From the NCBI GenBank assembly GCA_009823505.1, contig VZQC01006319.1, positions 1,250,781 to 1,314,780 of the forward strand: a DNA stretch of 64,000 nucleotides, given 5' to 3'. Below the pieces are notes generated by a model. It was given only the letters and a program-made list of their open reading frames with translations. It was not told the DNA's origin and did not search any database. This document shows positions 45,183 to 55,740 of the stretch, piece after piece. The position numbers and the translations under genes are program-made. This stretch comes from Rhizomys pruinosus. Its lineage: Eukaryota > Chordata > Mammalia > Rodentia > Spalacidae. Within the stretch, counting starts at the first letter, position 1. Each line of letters starts with the position of its first letter.

Positions 45183-45262
45183 CTACAAGGGCTTGGGATG
45201 TGGCTCAGTGGTAGAGTGCATATATGAGCCCCTGAGTTTGATACCCATAATAAAAAGAAGAA
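45183..45262 (+). repeat. ID-like SINE
   Basis: 'gggcttgggatgtggctcag', 'tggtagagtgcat' and 'gagtttgatacccata', a tRNA-derived ID unit with an A-rich tail. Confidence 0.8.
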
Positions 45263-45412
45263 AGGGGTAGGAGGGAAGGGAAGGGGAAAAAAGGAGGAGA
45301 AGAAAGCAGGTAGACTATCTCAAAATAATGATGAAAATCTACAAAACCTATAGTTAACTCATACTTAATGATTAGAAATAAGAAAATCTCCTAATCAAGA
45401 ATAAAGTAAAGG

Positions 45413-45745
45413 TGGCTGAAGAGATGGTTCCACAATCACGGGAACAGAAGTTTGGATCCTGGCATCCACAAAACAATCTGGGCAATTCCAGAAGTGTGTA
45501 TTAACTCAGCTCTAAATGAGTGGCTTGCTGGCTTCCAGCCTAGCTGAATAAACACAAGCCCAGGTTCCTGGAGAGACCCTGCCTTGAAGGATTAGGGAGA
45601 GAGTAGTAAGGGAGGACATCCGACACCATCCCCTGACCTCCACATACAGCACACACACAGAGACACACACATATACAAGTGTGTGTATGCACGCACACTG
45701 ACACAAGTAAACACAATGCATAAGTGAATAAAATCTTGGAAGAGA
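45413..45745 (+). repeat. B4-type composite SINE
   Basis: 'ggtggctgaagagatggttc' head, 'ctggagagaccctgccttga' mid-section, and 'ctgacctccacatacagcac' followed by CA repeats. Confidence 0.7.
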
Positions 45746-46045
45746 AGAAGACAAAGATGTTTCATCCTACCACTATTTCCAACATTAAACTTAGAAGCAT
45801 TCATTAACACCCTAAGAAAAACAAAATGAATCTACAAAGAACAAAATAAAATGTATCTTTGTTCACAGCATGATTGTAGAAAATTAGAAACAATTGGGCA
45901 GAACCCCCAGATTTAATAAATAGCAAGGATGAAGCATACAAAGTTAATATACAAAAGCAAATCATTTTCCTATGTAACAGCTATCATAAAGTGAAAAATA
46001 GTTTGGAATTAAAAACACAATTGCTCTTAGTTACCCACCAGAACT

Positions 46046-46781
46046 TGAAGTTAAGACCCTATTACTGAAGGTATCGTGACCCCAAATCACACACATGGAT
46101 ACATCAAGCTGGGACTGACCTGGAAGCCTCGCCTTACTGGATGGCTTTCAGAATGCTGAAAGTGCTTGCTATGCACACTACCACAGGAAAAGTCTCATCC
46201 AGCTGTGAACCCTGTGAGCTACAATTATGACTGGCCTGACAAAATATGCCCATTGTTTCAATAATGGCATGAATATCAGGGGAATAACTACCCAGTCTCT
46301 GATTGGATTTAAAGCCTACTCCATAAGAAGGAACCCACACCTAGCACCATTATTGGGGCCAAAAACCTGCAACTAGACAGGTCATGGGCCCTAGGGAGAA
46401 CCTACTGTTATTATTCTGCTAAATGTGCATTACATTAAATCAGTCCCTACTATATACTTATAGATTATAGCATCTGTCAAACCTCATCAAAGAAGCTTTA
46501 TTTTTCCAGAAGTTGGCTGTGAAGGCAGAGACCTGCAAGAATAAAGACTGAGGAGCGCTAGTCCCAAGTAGGGTATCTGTATAACAGCCCTCCCACAAAG
46601 GCCTGGGCACATCACTGAAGAGGGGGAGGAATGATTGTAAGAGACAAAGGCAGGGGATGAGGACAATGAAGCAGTGTTATCCCATACAACAGGAAAGTTA
46701 CACATATGAACCCACAGTAGTGGTGACGACGTACACAAGATCTGCACATGGTCAAGGCAGTAGGTAAGCACAAAGCCCCAT

Positions 46782-46787
<6 letters not shown>
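46046..46787 (+). repeat. Unclassified dispersed rodent repeat ('Z')
   Basis: Words such as 'ctgtgaaccctgtgagctac', 'ctctgattggatttaaagcc' and 'gaaggaacccacacctagca' are familiar to me from a common murine dispersed repeat, but I cannot name it with certainty. No long open frame. Confidence 0.45.

Positions 46788-46832
<45 letters not shown>
46788..46832. repeat. (AG)n microsatellite
   Basis: About 22 uninterrupted units. Confidence 0.97.
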
Positions 46833-46837
<5 letters not shown>

Positions 46838-47054
46838 TTCCTTTAACAGTGTGGGGCCTAGTAGGTTGCCAAGCTCCAGTGAATAGCCACATACCAAGAA
46901 GACACATCAGCACAAATTGGAGTCAATTTTAAGGAAGACATAACATTGGGTGAGCAGGGAAGGGGAGGACGGGATCAAGGAGAAGTTGGAGGAGGGAATA
47001 CACATGATCAAAATACAATGCAAGAATTTTTCAAAGAATTGATTAATTTTTTTA

Positions 47055-47372
47055 ACGTGTGGAAAGTGTGGAAGAGTTTGTTTTGGCTTATAGTTCCAGA
47101 AGGTGAATCCATAATGGGGGAGGGGGATGGCAGGGAGTGGGTGGCTGGGGCGGGGACCTGAGCACTCACACTGCAAGCAGGAAGCAGAGAAAGACAACCT
47201 GGAAGCAGGGCAAGGCTCTAAGCTCTGGAGCCAGCCCCTAGTGACATTCTTCCCCTGTAAGGCTCTGCCACCTGGGTTCCATAGTCTCCAAATAACACCA
47301 CCAAAGGGACCACATGTTCAAATGCATTCGGAAGCCTGAGGACTGCATTTGTCCTTCAAACCGCCACAGGGG
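47055..47372 (-). repeat. MaLR-type solo LTR, minus strand
   Basis: Printed strand runs 'gttttggcttatagttccag' to 'ccttcaaaccgccacagg', the reverse complement of the same LTR group as 4063-4414. Old and solo. Confidence 0.65.
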
Positions 47373-47510
47373 TGCACCCAGTGTTTGTCAAGGAGGCCAG
47401 AAGAGAACCTCAGGTGTCTCCCTCCATCAGTCTCCAAGAAATCACAGCTTTCTTCTTCTATTTTTTTTCCTGCTTGAACATTTCTTTGTTGTATGTTTTT
47501 CTTTTTTAAA
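47373..47510. other. Partial B4-like tail sequence and T-rich spacer
   Basis: 'aaggaggccagaagagaacc' and 'tcaggtgtctccctccatca' resemble the 5'-printed part of minus B4-type SINEs, but the rest is missing. Confidence 0.4.
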
Positions 47511-47511
47511 T

Positions 47512-47754
47512 TTTTTTGTTATTAAAGTTTTTCATACATCATACATCATTTCTCAGTCCAATTGAGAGTCATTTCCCTTTCCATGCCCCCACCCCACCTG
47601 AGTTCATGCACTCTGCCATACATGACTTGCATCTTTTTCTGAGTCTTTCCAGAGTTTTTTTCAAAGAAAAGGCTTATTGTTTTTGGGAGAACTTCACTGT
47701 TTCAGTCAGGTTTTTTTCCAGTTCTTTTGTTGTTATTGGTCTCTCCAACTTGTA

Positions 47755-47785
<31 letters not shown>

Positions 47786-48195
47786 TACACACACGTATCA
47801 CCTGAATTAGAGGATTTTCTTTTCTTTCTTTTCTTTTTTTTTATGCTAAAAGATGTCATGTTTTCCTTAAGGAAGTGTTTGAAGGCTCCTCCTTGGCAAC
47901 CATCAATCTTGCCCTTGTGCTCCACACTGGGGTCTTTCCTTCCCATCGTCACCCAAATGAGGTCCAGTAAGCATTGTGTCCTGTCTTGATCTTTCTGTAT
48001 TGGCCTCCATGATACAGCCTGGGTAGTCCAACAGTGGCAGTCTATACTCTGAAGAGGCTGAAACCCCAGTAGCTGCTCCAGTCCACAGGCTGGATGGATG
48101 TCTCAGCAGTTCCCATCTGGCACTGAAGGTCTAGAGGATTCTTGGAGAGACATGAGTCTTCAGTCCATATTGGAAGATAATAAACCATTTTTCTT
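47512..48195 (-). repeat. Unclassified retroposon 'X', minus-strand copy
   Basis: Reverse complement of 56860-57640: shared blocks include 'ccagagtttttttcaaagaa', 'ctccttggcaaccatcaatc' and 'tgggtagtccaacagtggca'. A T-rich left end suggests a poly(A) tail. An internal TA/CA run lies at 47753-47795 and a T-rich tract at about 47815-47845. Confidence 0.85.
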
Positions 48196-48263
48196 TCTGT
48201 TTATCTGTGATGCTAAACTCAAAGGAGAGCAACAGGCAATCTTGTACCCTGGGATGTTGTCTT

Positions 48264-48556
48264 TTTTTTTTTCTTTTGAAGATGGATTTTGCTTTTTTTT
48301 TAACAAAGTTATTTTAAATTTTATTTATTTATTTTTTATGTGTTTGAATGTACTGTCTGCATGTAGGTTTGTGCACCCATGTCGTGCAATGCCGCAGAGG
48401 TCAGAAGAGGGTGTCGGATTCCCCTGGAACTGGAGTTCTCCTGGAATTGGAGTTTCAGATCATTCTCAGCCGCCATGTGGGTGCTCGGGATGGAGCCCGG
48501 GTCCTCTGCAAGAGCAGTCGCGCTCTTAACCTCTAGGCCGTCTCTCCAGCCCCCCC
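48264..48556 (-). repeat. B2 SINE, young subfamily, minus strand
   Basis: B2 body about 48305-48552 plus a longer T-rich leader. The whole insert is flanked by gggatgttgtctt at 48251-48263 and 48557-48569. Carries the duplicated 17-bp block. Confidence 0.93.
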
Positions 48557-48569
48557 GGGATGTTGTCTT

Positions 48570-48984
48570 AATTTGAACTTGGCCCACAGAGTGTCCACGA
48601 GGGGCCTGCTGACAGACGTCTTCCTGGGACACATCCTCAGGGCTCCTTTGTTTTCCTCCTCTGTTGTGGCTCCTGCTCCCGCCCCCCATCTCTGCTCTTC
48701 CTTTACTTCCTCTTCACCATGATTTCTCTTGGATTGCTTCCAAGTTTCTGATGAGGTAGAGTTGTCCTCAGCATCCAGCCTTTGGTTCATAATTTCTTTA
48801 CTTTGATTCTTCTGTCTTAAAGATTTTCAGAGGCGAGAAACTAACCCTAGTAGTACAGGGTTTATCCAAGAAAATCCCTGAAGGAGTTTCAAGATGTCCA
48901 AGGTCTAGGGCTTCAGTAGACTGAATGCCTTCTTTCTGGTGAGTTCTGAAATACAGGCAGTATCTGTTGAGTTCTTCCTACCTT
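48570..48984. other. Spacer, nothing recognised
   Basis: Possibly further sequence related to repeat X's far end; not established. Confidence 0.35.
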
Positions 48985-49544
48985 GATCAAATTTTTTAAA
49001 AGAATTTGTACAAAAAAACCCCTCCACAACAGTATTTATCCTTCAAAATGAAATTTATATATAAATCTAACAGATATATACAAGATTTATATGGGAAAAC
49101 TAGAAAATTTTGTTGGAAAACAGCTAAAAGACCTCAAAAAACTAGCTATTATTCCACGTTCATAAATAGGAAGACTTGATTTCATTGAGATAAATGTAAC
49201 CAAAGAAATGAAAGATCCATATACCAAAATGTTTAAATCATCGAGGAAAGAAATTGAAGAACACAGAAATGGGTGGGAAGAAATCTCAAGTTCACAGTTT
49301 GAAACTGGTATTATTTACCTGTCCATGCTACTCAAAGCTGTCCAGAGATTAAATGAAAACCTCTCAAAATTCCTATGATGTGTTTCCCAGAAATAGAAAA
49401 AAACTATTTGGAACCAGATTCACCTGAATATCAAAGGCAGTCTTGAGCAGGAAGAACAAATATGGAATCATCACAATATATGCATTAAAAAGCCTACTAC
49501 AAAGCTGTCGTAATCAAAACAGCACATACAGCTTACATACAGGG

Positions 49545-49615
49545 CTGAAATTGGTGAAGTGATGGCCTTACAAGCATAGGACTTAAGTTCAATCCTTCAG
49601 AAGTCATATAGAAAA
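49545..49615 (+). repeat. Degraded ID-like SINE
   Basis: 'ggtgaagtgatggccttaca' and 'cttaagttcaatccttcaga' keep the tRNA-like order. Confidence 0.5.
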
Positions 49616-49621
49616 AGGAGA

Positions 49622-49945
49622 GGGCTGGAGAGATGGCTCAGCAGCTAAGAGCACTGACTGCTCTTGCAGAGGACCCGGGTTCGATTCCCAGCACCCACAT
49701 GGCTGCTAAGAACCATCTTTAAGCCAGGCATGGTGGTGCACACCTTTAATCCTAGCACTCAGGAGGCAGAGGCAGGCAGATCTCTGTGAGTTCAAGGCCA
49801 GCCTGGTCTACAGAGTGAGTTCCAGGCCAGCCGGGGCTATAGGGAGGGAGACCCTGTCTCAAAACAAACAAACAAACAAATAAACAACAAAATAAAGAAA
49901 AAGAAAAAAAAAGAAAAAGAAAAAGAAAAAGAAAAAGGAGAGAGC
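49622..49945 (+). repeat. Chimeric B2-B1 SINE
   Basis: B2 head 49622-49720 ends 'aagaaccatcttta' and passes directly into B1 at 'agccaggcatggtggtgcac' (to about 49860). The tail is a long (AAAC)/(AAAG) region. Same join as 26693, 60056 and 60752. Confidence 0.9.
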
Positions 49946-49946
49946 T

Positions 49947-50345
49947 GGGGCTGAAGAGAGTGTTCAGCGGTTAAGAAGAGCACTGGCACTGGGCGTGGTG
50001 GCGCACGCCTTTAATCCTAGCACTTGGGAGGCAGAGGCAGGCGGATCTTTGTGAGTTCAAGACCAGCCTGGTCTACAATGTGAGTTCCAGGACAGCTGGG
50101 GCTACAGGGAGACCCTGTCTCGAAAGAAACAAAAAACAAAAAAAAAAAAAAAAAAAAAAAAAAGAAGAGCACTGGCCACTCTTGCTGTTTCAGCTCCCAG
50201 CACTCACATGGTGGCCAACAACTGACCTTAACTCCAGTTCCAGGGGATCTGACTCCTTCTCGCTTTCAAGGGCATTGCATGACATGGGCGCACTTACATA
50301 CATGAAGGCAACACTCTCATACACATAAAATAAAAATAATTTTTT
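49947..50345 (+). repeat. B2 SINE split by a B1 insertion
   Basis: Head 49947-49987; remainder from 50162 with 'ctccagttccaggggatctg' (single block). The word aagaagagcactggc occurs at 49973-49987 and 50162-50176, the target-site duplication of the B1. Confidence 0.92.
49988..50161 (+). repeat. B1 SINE, nested
   Basis: Full-length, CpG-containing (actgggcgtggtggcgcac) and therefore fairly young, with a 27-A tail. Exact 15-bp target-site duplication. Confidence 0.95.
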
Positions 50346-50351
50346 TTTAAA

Positions 50352-50517
50352 GGGAGGGGCTTGTTGTGGTAATCCATGCATTTAATTCCCACACTCAGGA
50401 GCAGAGGAGACAGATCTCTGTGAGTTCAAGGCCAAACTGGTCTACACAGCAAGTTCCAGGCCAGTTGGGGCTACAGGGAGGCCTTGTCTTAAAAAGACAA
50501 AAAAAGAAAAAGAAAAG
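50352..50517 (+). repeat. B1 SINE
   Basis: 'ggggcttgttgtggtaatcc' to 'ggccttgtcttaaaaagaca', diverged at the start. Confidence 0.85.
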
Positions 50518-50600
50518 AAAAAGGGAGGAAGGGAGGGAGGAAAGAAGAAAGAAGGAAGAAAGAGAGAGAGATAGAGAGACAGAGGGAAAAAAGAAGAGTG
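50518..50600. repeat. AG-rich low-complexity tract
   Basis: GGGA/GAAA/GA units; the Lys/Glu/Arg-rich frame over it is compositional. Confidence 0.9.
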
Positions 50601-50671
50601 CTCACTGACCACCCAGATTTGCCTGACCAATGATCTATGCCAAAGAGAGACCCTGTCTCAAAAAAACAAGG

Positions 50672-50995
50672 TGGCTGGAGCCAGCAAGATGGCTCAGCAG
50701 ATAAAGGAGCTTGCTGCCAAGCCTGATGATCTGCGTTCAATCCTTGGAACTCACATGTTAGAAAGAGAAATCAACAGCAGCAAGTTGTCCTCTTACCTCT
50801 GCAGGGAGCGTGCTGGTGCTGCACACAAACCCACACACATGCATACTTATAAAAATACAAATGAAAAATCAAAGTGTACAGAACCTGAAGAACAACAGGC
50901 AACTTGTCCTATGGCCTACAAATGCATGCACACACATAAACACACATGTGTACAATATACACACACAAACTGACATAAATCAATAAAGCTCAGCA
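50672..50995 (+). repeat. B3-type SINE with CA-rich tail
   Basis: 'ccagcaagatggctcagcag', 'gcttgctgccaagcctgatg' and 'caagttgtcctcttacctct' identify a B3/B2-related SINE. Confidence 0.8.
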
Positions 50996-51292
50996 ACAAA
51001 TCCACACATTCACAGTCAGAGTTCAATGGGGAGAGGGCATTCTTGTTAATAACAGCTTTGGGGGATCTCAGTATCTACCACTGAAGAATGAAATTGGACC
51101 CATCTCATGACCTAGACACAAAAATTAACCTAAAATGAGCTGCAGACAAACATGAAACTTGAAACAACAAATATATTAGAAAACACAGGGGAAGCATGTT
51201 GTAATTGGCCTTGACAAAGAACATGATCCCCAAGTCACAGATACAAAAACAAAATATCCAGAGTGGATTGTTTTAAAGCAAGTGCCCTTCTG

Positions 51293-51542
51293 GAGCTGGA
51301 GAAATGGCCTAGTGGTTAAGAGCGCCGACTGCTCTTGCAGAGGACCCGGGTTCAATCCCCAGCACCCACATGGCGGCCGAGAACCGTCTGAAACTCCAAT
51401 TCCAGGAGAACTCCAGTTCCAGGGGAATCCGACACCCTCTTCTGACCTCCGCGGCATTGCACGATACAGGTGCACAAACTTGCATTCAGAAAGTACATTC
51501 ATACACATACAGAAATAAATAAAATTAAAAAATAAATAAATA
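51293..51542 (+). repeat. B2 SINE, young subfamily
   Basis: Complete with duplicated 17-bp block. Target-site duplication aagcaagtgcccttctg, 17 bp exact, at 51276-51292 and 51543-51559. Confidence 0.97.
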
Positions 51543-51599
51543 AAGCAAGTGCCCTTCTGCATAAAACCAATTTCCTTCCCTCTTTTTTTCTTCTCATTT

Positions 51600-51990
51600 T
51601 ATAACTCTGTCAAGGAGTCTTTTGCCAGAGGCCAAAAAGATGACACAATTTGACATGGATTTTCAACCCCCAAAACTGTGAGCTAAAGTAAGTCCTTTTC
51701 TTTTTTATTGTAACTCCTTTTCTTTAAATAGTGTCTACCCTGATGTTTTGTTTCAGAATTAGAAAATGGACTAATTCATTACACTATTTACTACCATGTG
51801 GAAGAACTTGGAGCACATTGCATTATTATGTGAAATAAGCTAGACATAGAAGGATCAGTACTTAGCATGGTCTTGCTTACATGGAATCTCAACATGTTGA
51901 AATCATATGACCCAAGATAGTAATTATCAGAGGCTGAGCAGGTGGTAAGGATGGGAAGATTCTGTGTTGGTCAAATGATACAAAATTACA
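51600..51990 (+). repeat. Old LINE-1 3' end fragment
   Basis: 'gtggaagaacttggagcaca' and 'ttatgtgaaataagctagac' are typical of LINE-1 3' ORF2 or following sequence; ends near 'gaggctgagcaggtggtaag'. Confidence 0.6.
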
Positions 51991-52002
51991 CAGCCTGGGA
52001 AT

Positions 52003-52238
52003 GTAGCTCAGTTGATACAGCTTCTACAGAGCCCTGACTGTGGGTCAGTTGGTAGAAAGCACAAAGCCCTTGGCTCAGTCCTCAGCCATGCAAAAGCAGG
52101 GTGTGGTGACACGAACCTTAACACAAGGAAAGTGAAAGCCAAGGCAGAAGGTCAAGAATTCAAGGCTCTCCTTGGCTATCTAATGAGTTCACGGCCAGCC
52201 TTGGATACATGAGACCTTGTCTCACAAAAAATAAGATA
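52003..52238 (+). repeat. ID-B1 composite SINE
   Basis: 'gggaatgtagctcagttgat' head, a second ID-like piece 'gggtcagttggtagaaagca', then B1-like 'gttcacggccagccttggat' and 'gagaccttgtctcac'. Confidence 0.7.
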
Positions 52239-52375
52239 AAATTATGCTTAGAAAGGAGGAATAACTTCAGGAGACCCATTGTCCTGCAGATAACAGTTAA
52301 CAATAATATAAATGTATACTTGAAAATTCATGATAGTTCACTTTAAATACTCTCACCATAAAGATGGTGACCGTG

Positions 52376-53104
52376 TATTGCCATGTAAAATATGTTCAGT
52401 ATTCATGTCAACTATCTCTTTAAAATGTTAGCTTATAAATATTGTACTATTTCTTGGGTAAAACATTTGGACAAAGTCATGTCACCTGGGTCAGGGTTTT
52501 TAGTGCCATCTAGCAAACCAACTGTCTTTAGTCTATGCAGCTAGCAAAAACTGTAATAGTTTTCACTTTCAATTTTATATGAGGAGTTCTCTTCACTATT
52601 CTGGATCCAGTATAGCAAAATTAAAGGCAAAGCCTAAGGTGATTTATTTCTCTTAAAAGAAAAAAACAACTTCAGGCAAAATAGTTGAATCTACTAAAGA
52701 TAATAATGTCTACTATCTCAACCCTCCAAAGTCTGAAGTGTTGAGACTGTTCTTTGTGCTTGTTTGTGGAGTAGTTGAATAAAATTGGGCAGCTAAATTT
52801 TTCAGTTCCATGTGCCTCCTAAGTAAAAAAAATGTTATTGAAAATTTCAGAAAAGTAGAAACTGCCTTTTGTGATGGTGTTTTTGTTTGTTTTTGTTTAA
52901 TGGCATTTTCCGACCAAGCCCATGACATCTAATTTTCTGTCAATCACATTGTATGAAGCAGAAAAGGTGAAGAGAAATGATTGTTGTATACACTGAACTG
53001 CTTTGCATGCTCTCACTTGACATGGTCTCATTCTAACTGGTGTAAGAATCTTGACTTTTTTACATTTGGAAACATCAAATAAAAATAGAAACATGGAAAA
53101 AAAA
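52376..53104 (+). pseudogene. Processed retrocopy of an unidentified mRNA 3' end
   Basis: Flanked by an imperfect target-site duplication (52361-52375 and 53105-53119, 13 of 15 matching: aagatggtgaccgtg / aagatgatgaccatg). An AATAAA word at 53078-53083 lies 13 nt before a short A-run, as at a cleavage site. The ~720-bp body is AT-rich, repeat-free and lacks an open frame, like a 3' UTR. I cannot identify the parent gene. A LINE-1-mobilised non-coding RNA is the alternative. Confidence 0.6.
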
Positions 53105-53385
53105 AAGATGATGACCATGTGAATTTATAAATCTGTAACTTATATTGATTTAATTATTGTGTAATATAAAACAAGAACATACTTTTTCCTTTTCTTTAAG
53201 AACATACTTTTTCATTAGTCAACTTTATTTTTTTATTTTATTTTATTTTAGTCAACTTTAATAAAGCTTAAAGAACTCTTTGTGCAGGTCTAGTAAAACA
53301 GCCTCCTGAGTGCTAGGATTAAAGGCCCTAGCCCCTAGCCCAAAGACTCGTAAAAGTCAGCAGTAAGATAACAATCTGATTTTTA

Positions 53386-53637
53386 TTTATTTTTATTTTT
53401 TTATTAATTTTATTTCTGTATGTGTATGAATGTACTGTCCGCATGCAAGTGTGTGCACCCGTGTCGTGCAGTGCCGCGGAGGTCAGAAGAGGGTGTCGGA
53501 TTCCCCTGGAACTGGAGTTCTCCTGGAATTGGAGTTTCAGACGGTTCTCAGCCGCCATGTGGGTGCTGGGGATCGAACCCGGGTCCTCTGTAAGAGCGGT
53601 CGGCGCTCTTAATCGCTAGGCCATCGCTCCAGCCCCC
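53386..53637 (-). repeat. B2 SINE, young subfamily, minus strand
   Basis: Complete, CpG-rich, duplicated block. Target-site duplication aacaatctgattttta (16 bp, exact) at 53370-53385 and 53638-53653. Confidence 0.97.
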
Positions 53638-53667
53638 AACAATCTGATTTTTAAATGGACCAAAGAG

Positions 53668-53872
53668 ACTGGAGAGGTGACTCAGTGGTTAAGAGCACTT
53701 ACTGCTCACAAAGTGTGTTCAGTTCCCAGTACCCACATGGCACCTCACAACCTCCCAAAACTCCAGTTCCAGGGGATCCAAGTCTTCTTCTGACCTCCAG
53801 TAGTTTCCTGGGTGCACATGGTACATGCTTACACAAAAATACACAAGCACATAAAAATAAGATTATAAAATT
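53668..53872 (+). repeat. B2 SINE, older
   Basis: 'gactggagaggtgactcagt' head with a single ctccagttcc block and A-rich tail. A small deletion follows 'tactgctcacaaag'. Confidence 0.87.
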
Positions 53873-53873
53873 T

Positions 53874-54078
53874 TATTTTTAATAATTTATTTATTATTTT
53901 TATTTTGTGTGTATGAGCGTATTTCCTGCATGTTTGTAAATTCAACTGTGTCATGCAATGCCTGCAGAGGTCAGAAGAAGGCATCTAACACCACGTGGGT
54001 GTTGGGAACCAAACCTAGGCGCTCTACAAGAACAGCCAGTCCTCTTCTGAACTGCTGAGCCATCTCTCCAACCCCCAT
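53874..54078 (-). repeat. B2 SINE, older, minus strand
   Basis: Tail-to-tail with the preceding B2. Contains 'gcaatgcctgcagaggtcag' and 'ctgagccatctctccaaccc'. Confidence 0.87.
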
Positions 54079-54104
54079 ATTACAAAAAAAAAAACCAAAA
54101 AACA

Positions 54105-54980
54105 ATTTTTAATTAAAATAGACCAAAGACTTTACCAGATATCTATCTCATCTAAAGAAAGCATACAGCTGGCAAGTAAGAACAGGAAACAATGTGTCAA
54201 ACCAAGTGTCATTAGGAAAAGGAAAACTAAAACAGCAGTAAGACACCACTACAGTGTTTGCCAGAAAGGCCAGATCCCAGACCACTAGCAAGCCAAAGCT
54301 GCAGAGGCGGAGCCACTCTGGACACAGGGAGTGAGAATTCATCTCCAGTGGAACAGGAAAACGGCTTCGAGGGACACCTTGGTAACTTCTTATAAAAACA
54401 AACATGCTCTTGGACCCAGGAATCACACTCCTTGGTATTTACCCATGAGCTAAAATCTCACATGCTCACAAAAACCTGTAGTCGGAGGTGGACAGCAGCT
54501 TTATTCACTGAATCCCAAAGCCTGGAGGTAAGCAAGAAATCTTTCAGTGGGTGAATGGATAAATAAATAAACTGTGGTACATCCAGACAGGGAAATATTA
54601 TTCGGTGCTAAAAAGAAATGAGCTCTGGAACCATGGGGAGTTGGGAAAGGAGGCGGTGTGGAGAGGCGGCAGGCCGTTTGAGTCCAAATGTATAACATTC
54701 CAGGAAAAGGGAGATGATGGGGGAAGAGTGAATACTTGCCAGGGGCTAGGAAGGAGGCGTGGGTGAGGAGGAGTCACACAGGCATCTGAGGGCAGAGAAA
54801 TTGCTGAGCCTGATGCTATGACAGTAAAGACAGGTCATTGATTTATCCGACCCCACAGCACACGTATGCCAAGGATGAATCCTAATACAAACTCTAGACT
54901 TGAAGTGAGACCAGCACATCCAATTTCCCAGTCATAACAAATGCAGCACTCTGGTGGGGCACGGATGCTAATGGGGAGCG
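54105..54980 (+). repeat. Old LINE-1 3' region
   Basis: 'cacactccttggtatttacc' (ORF2 end), 'gggtgaatggataaataaat', 'gaaatattattcggtgctaa' and 'aatacttgccaggggctagg' follow the order of mammalian-wide LINE-1 3' ends. No open frame. Confidence 0.75.
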
Positions 54981-54999
54981 GTACAGGAACATGAGATCC

Positions 55000-55740
55000 C
55001 AAGGTAGAATTTCTCTGTCTTTTGCTCAATTTTACTGGCAGCATAAAACTGCTCTAAAAAATAAAATGTGTTCAAAAGAGAGAAAAAAAAGCAAAAAACA
55101 ATTATCGGCTTATAAGCGAACCAAAACCAAAACATCCGACAGGCAAACATTTATAGCTGTGCGAGCACAGAGTTCTCAAAGCTGCTTGCCATTTCTGATC
55201 TCGCCCAAGGACGTCAAACTCGAAGCAATGTAAATTAACCGAGGATTGGAGTTAGGGAAAAGTCACTGCGCTGCGAAGGACAAGCAAGCAAAAACAAGAG
55301 AATAATCTGTCCCCAAACACCGCAGCCAAAGTCAGACAGGAAAGGATTCAGCTTTACAGTTGACTTACCTGCCCAAAAAATTCAGCCCGGAGCTGAATAG
55401 GAAAAGACACTGGTCTATTTACTGCTAGATATATTTTTTTCAAAAGGCCAGATTTTCCTCCTATAAAGTATGGCAAAAAAAGATAACAAGTTGATTTTCC
55501 AGTCTGGTAACTGACTTTGGAAGAAGAGAAACATTTATTTTTATTGGCTTCTTATTTGCACACTGAGTGCTTTTGAAATTGATGGTAGAAACTTACAGGT
55601 GCATGAGGTGGAGCTGTCCCCAGTTGCCATCCAACCACGTGGGAATTGCAGTTATCCCATTTTGTAGAATTGATATCACACCTTTTCTCTAGAGAGTGCT
55701 AGGAATTCAAATTACATTCAAACACCAAATTAAAATTTTA
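55000..55740. promoter_or_regulatory. Candidate conserved non-coding stretch
   Basis: Repeat-free. A-rich but complex, with CpG-containing words in AT context ('attatcggcttataagcgaa', 'ctcgcccaaggacgtcaaac'). Looks constrained by eye; function and conservation unknown. Confidence 0.3.

Larger units (their letters stand above)
44640..51275 (+). repeat. LINE-1 ORF2 fossil, dispersed in at least five pieces
   Basis: Recognisable plus-strand pieces at about 44640-45180, 45310-45412, 45755-46045, 48985-49545 and 51000-51275 follow ORF2 order. They include 'ctttgaaagcatatgtgaaa', 'aagttaatatacaaaagcaa', 'cctactacaaagctgtcgta' and 'tggccttgacaaagaacatg'. No open frame survives. The gaps hold later insertions listed separately. 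Confidence 0.7.
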
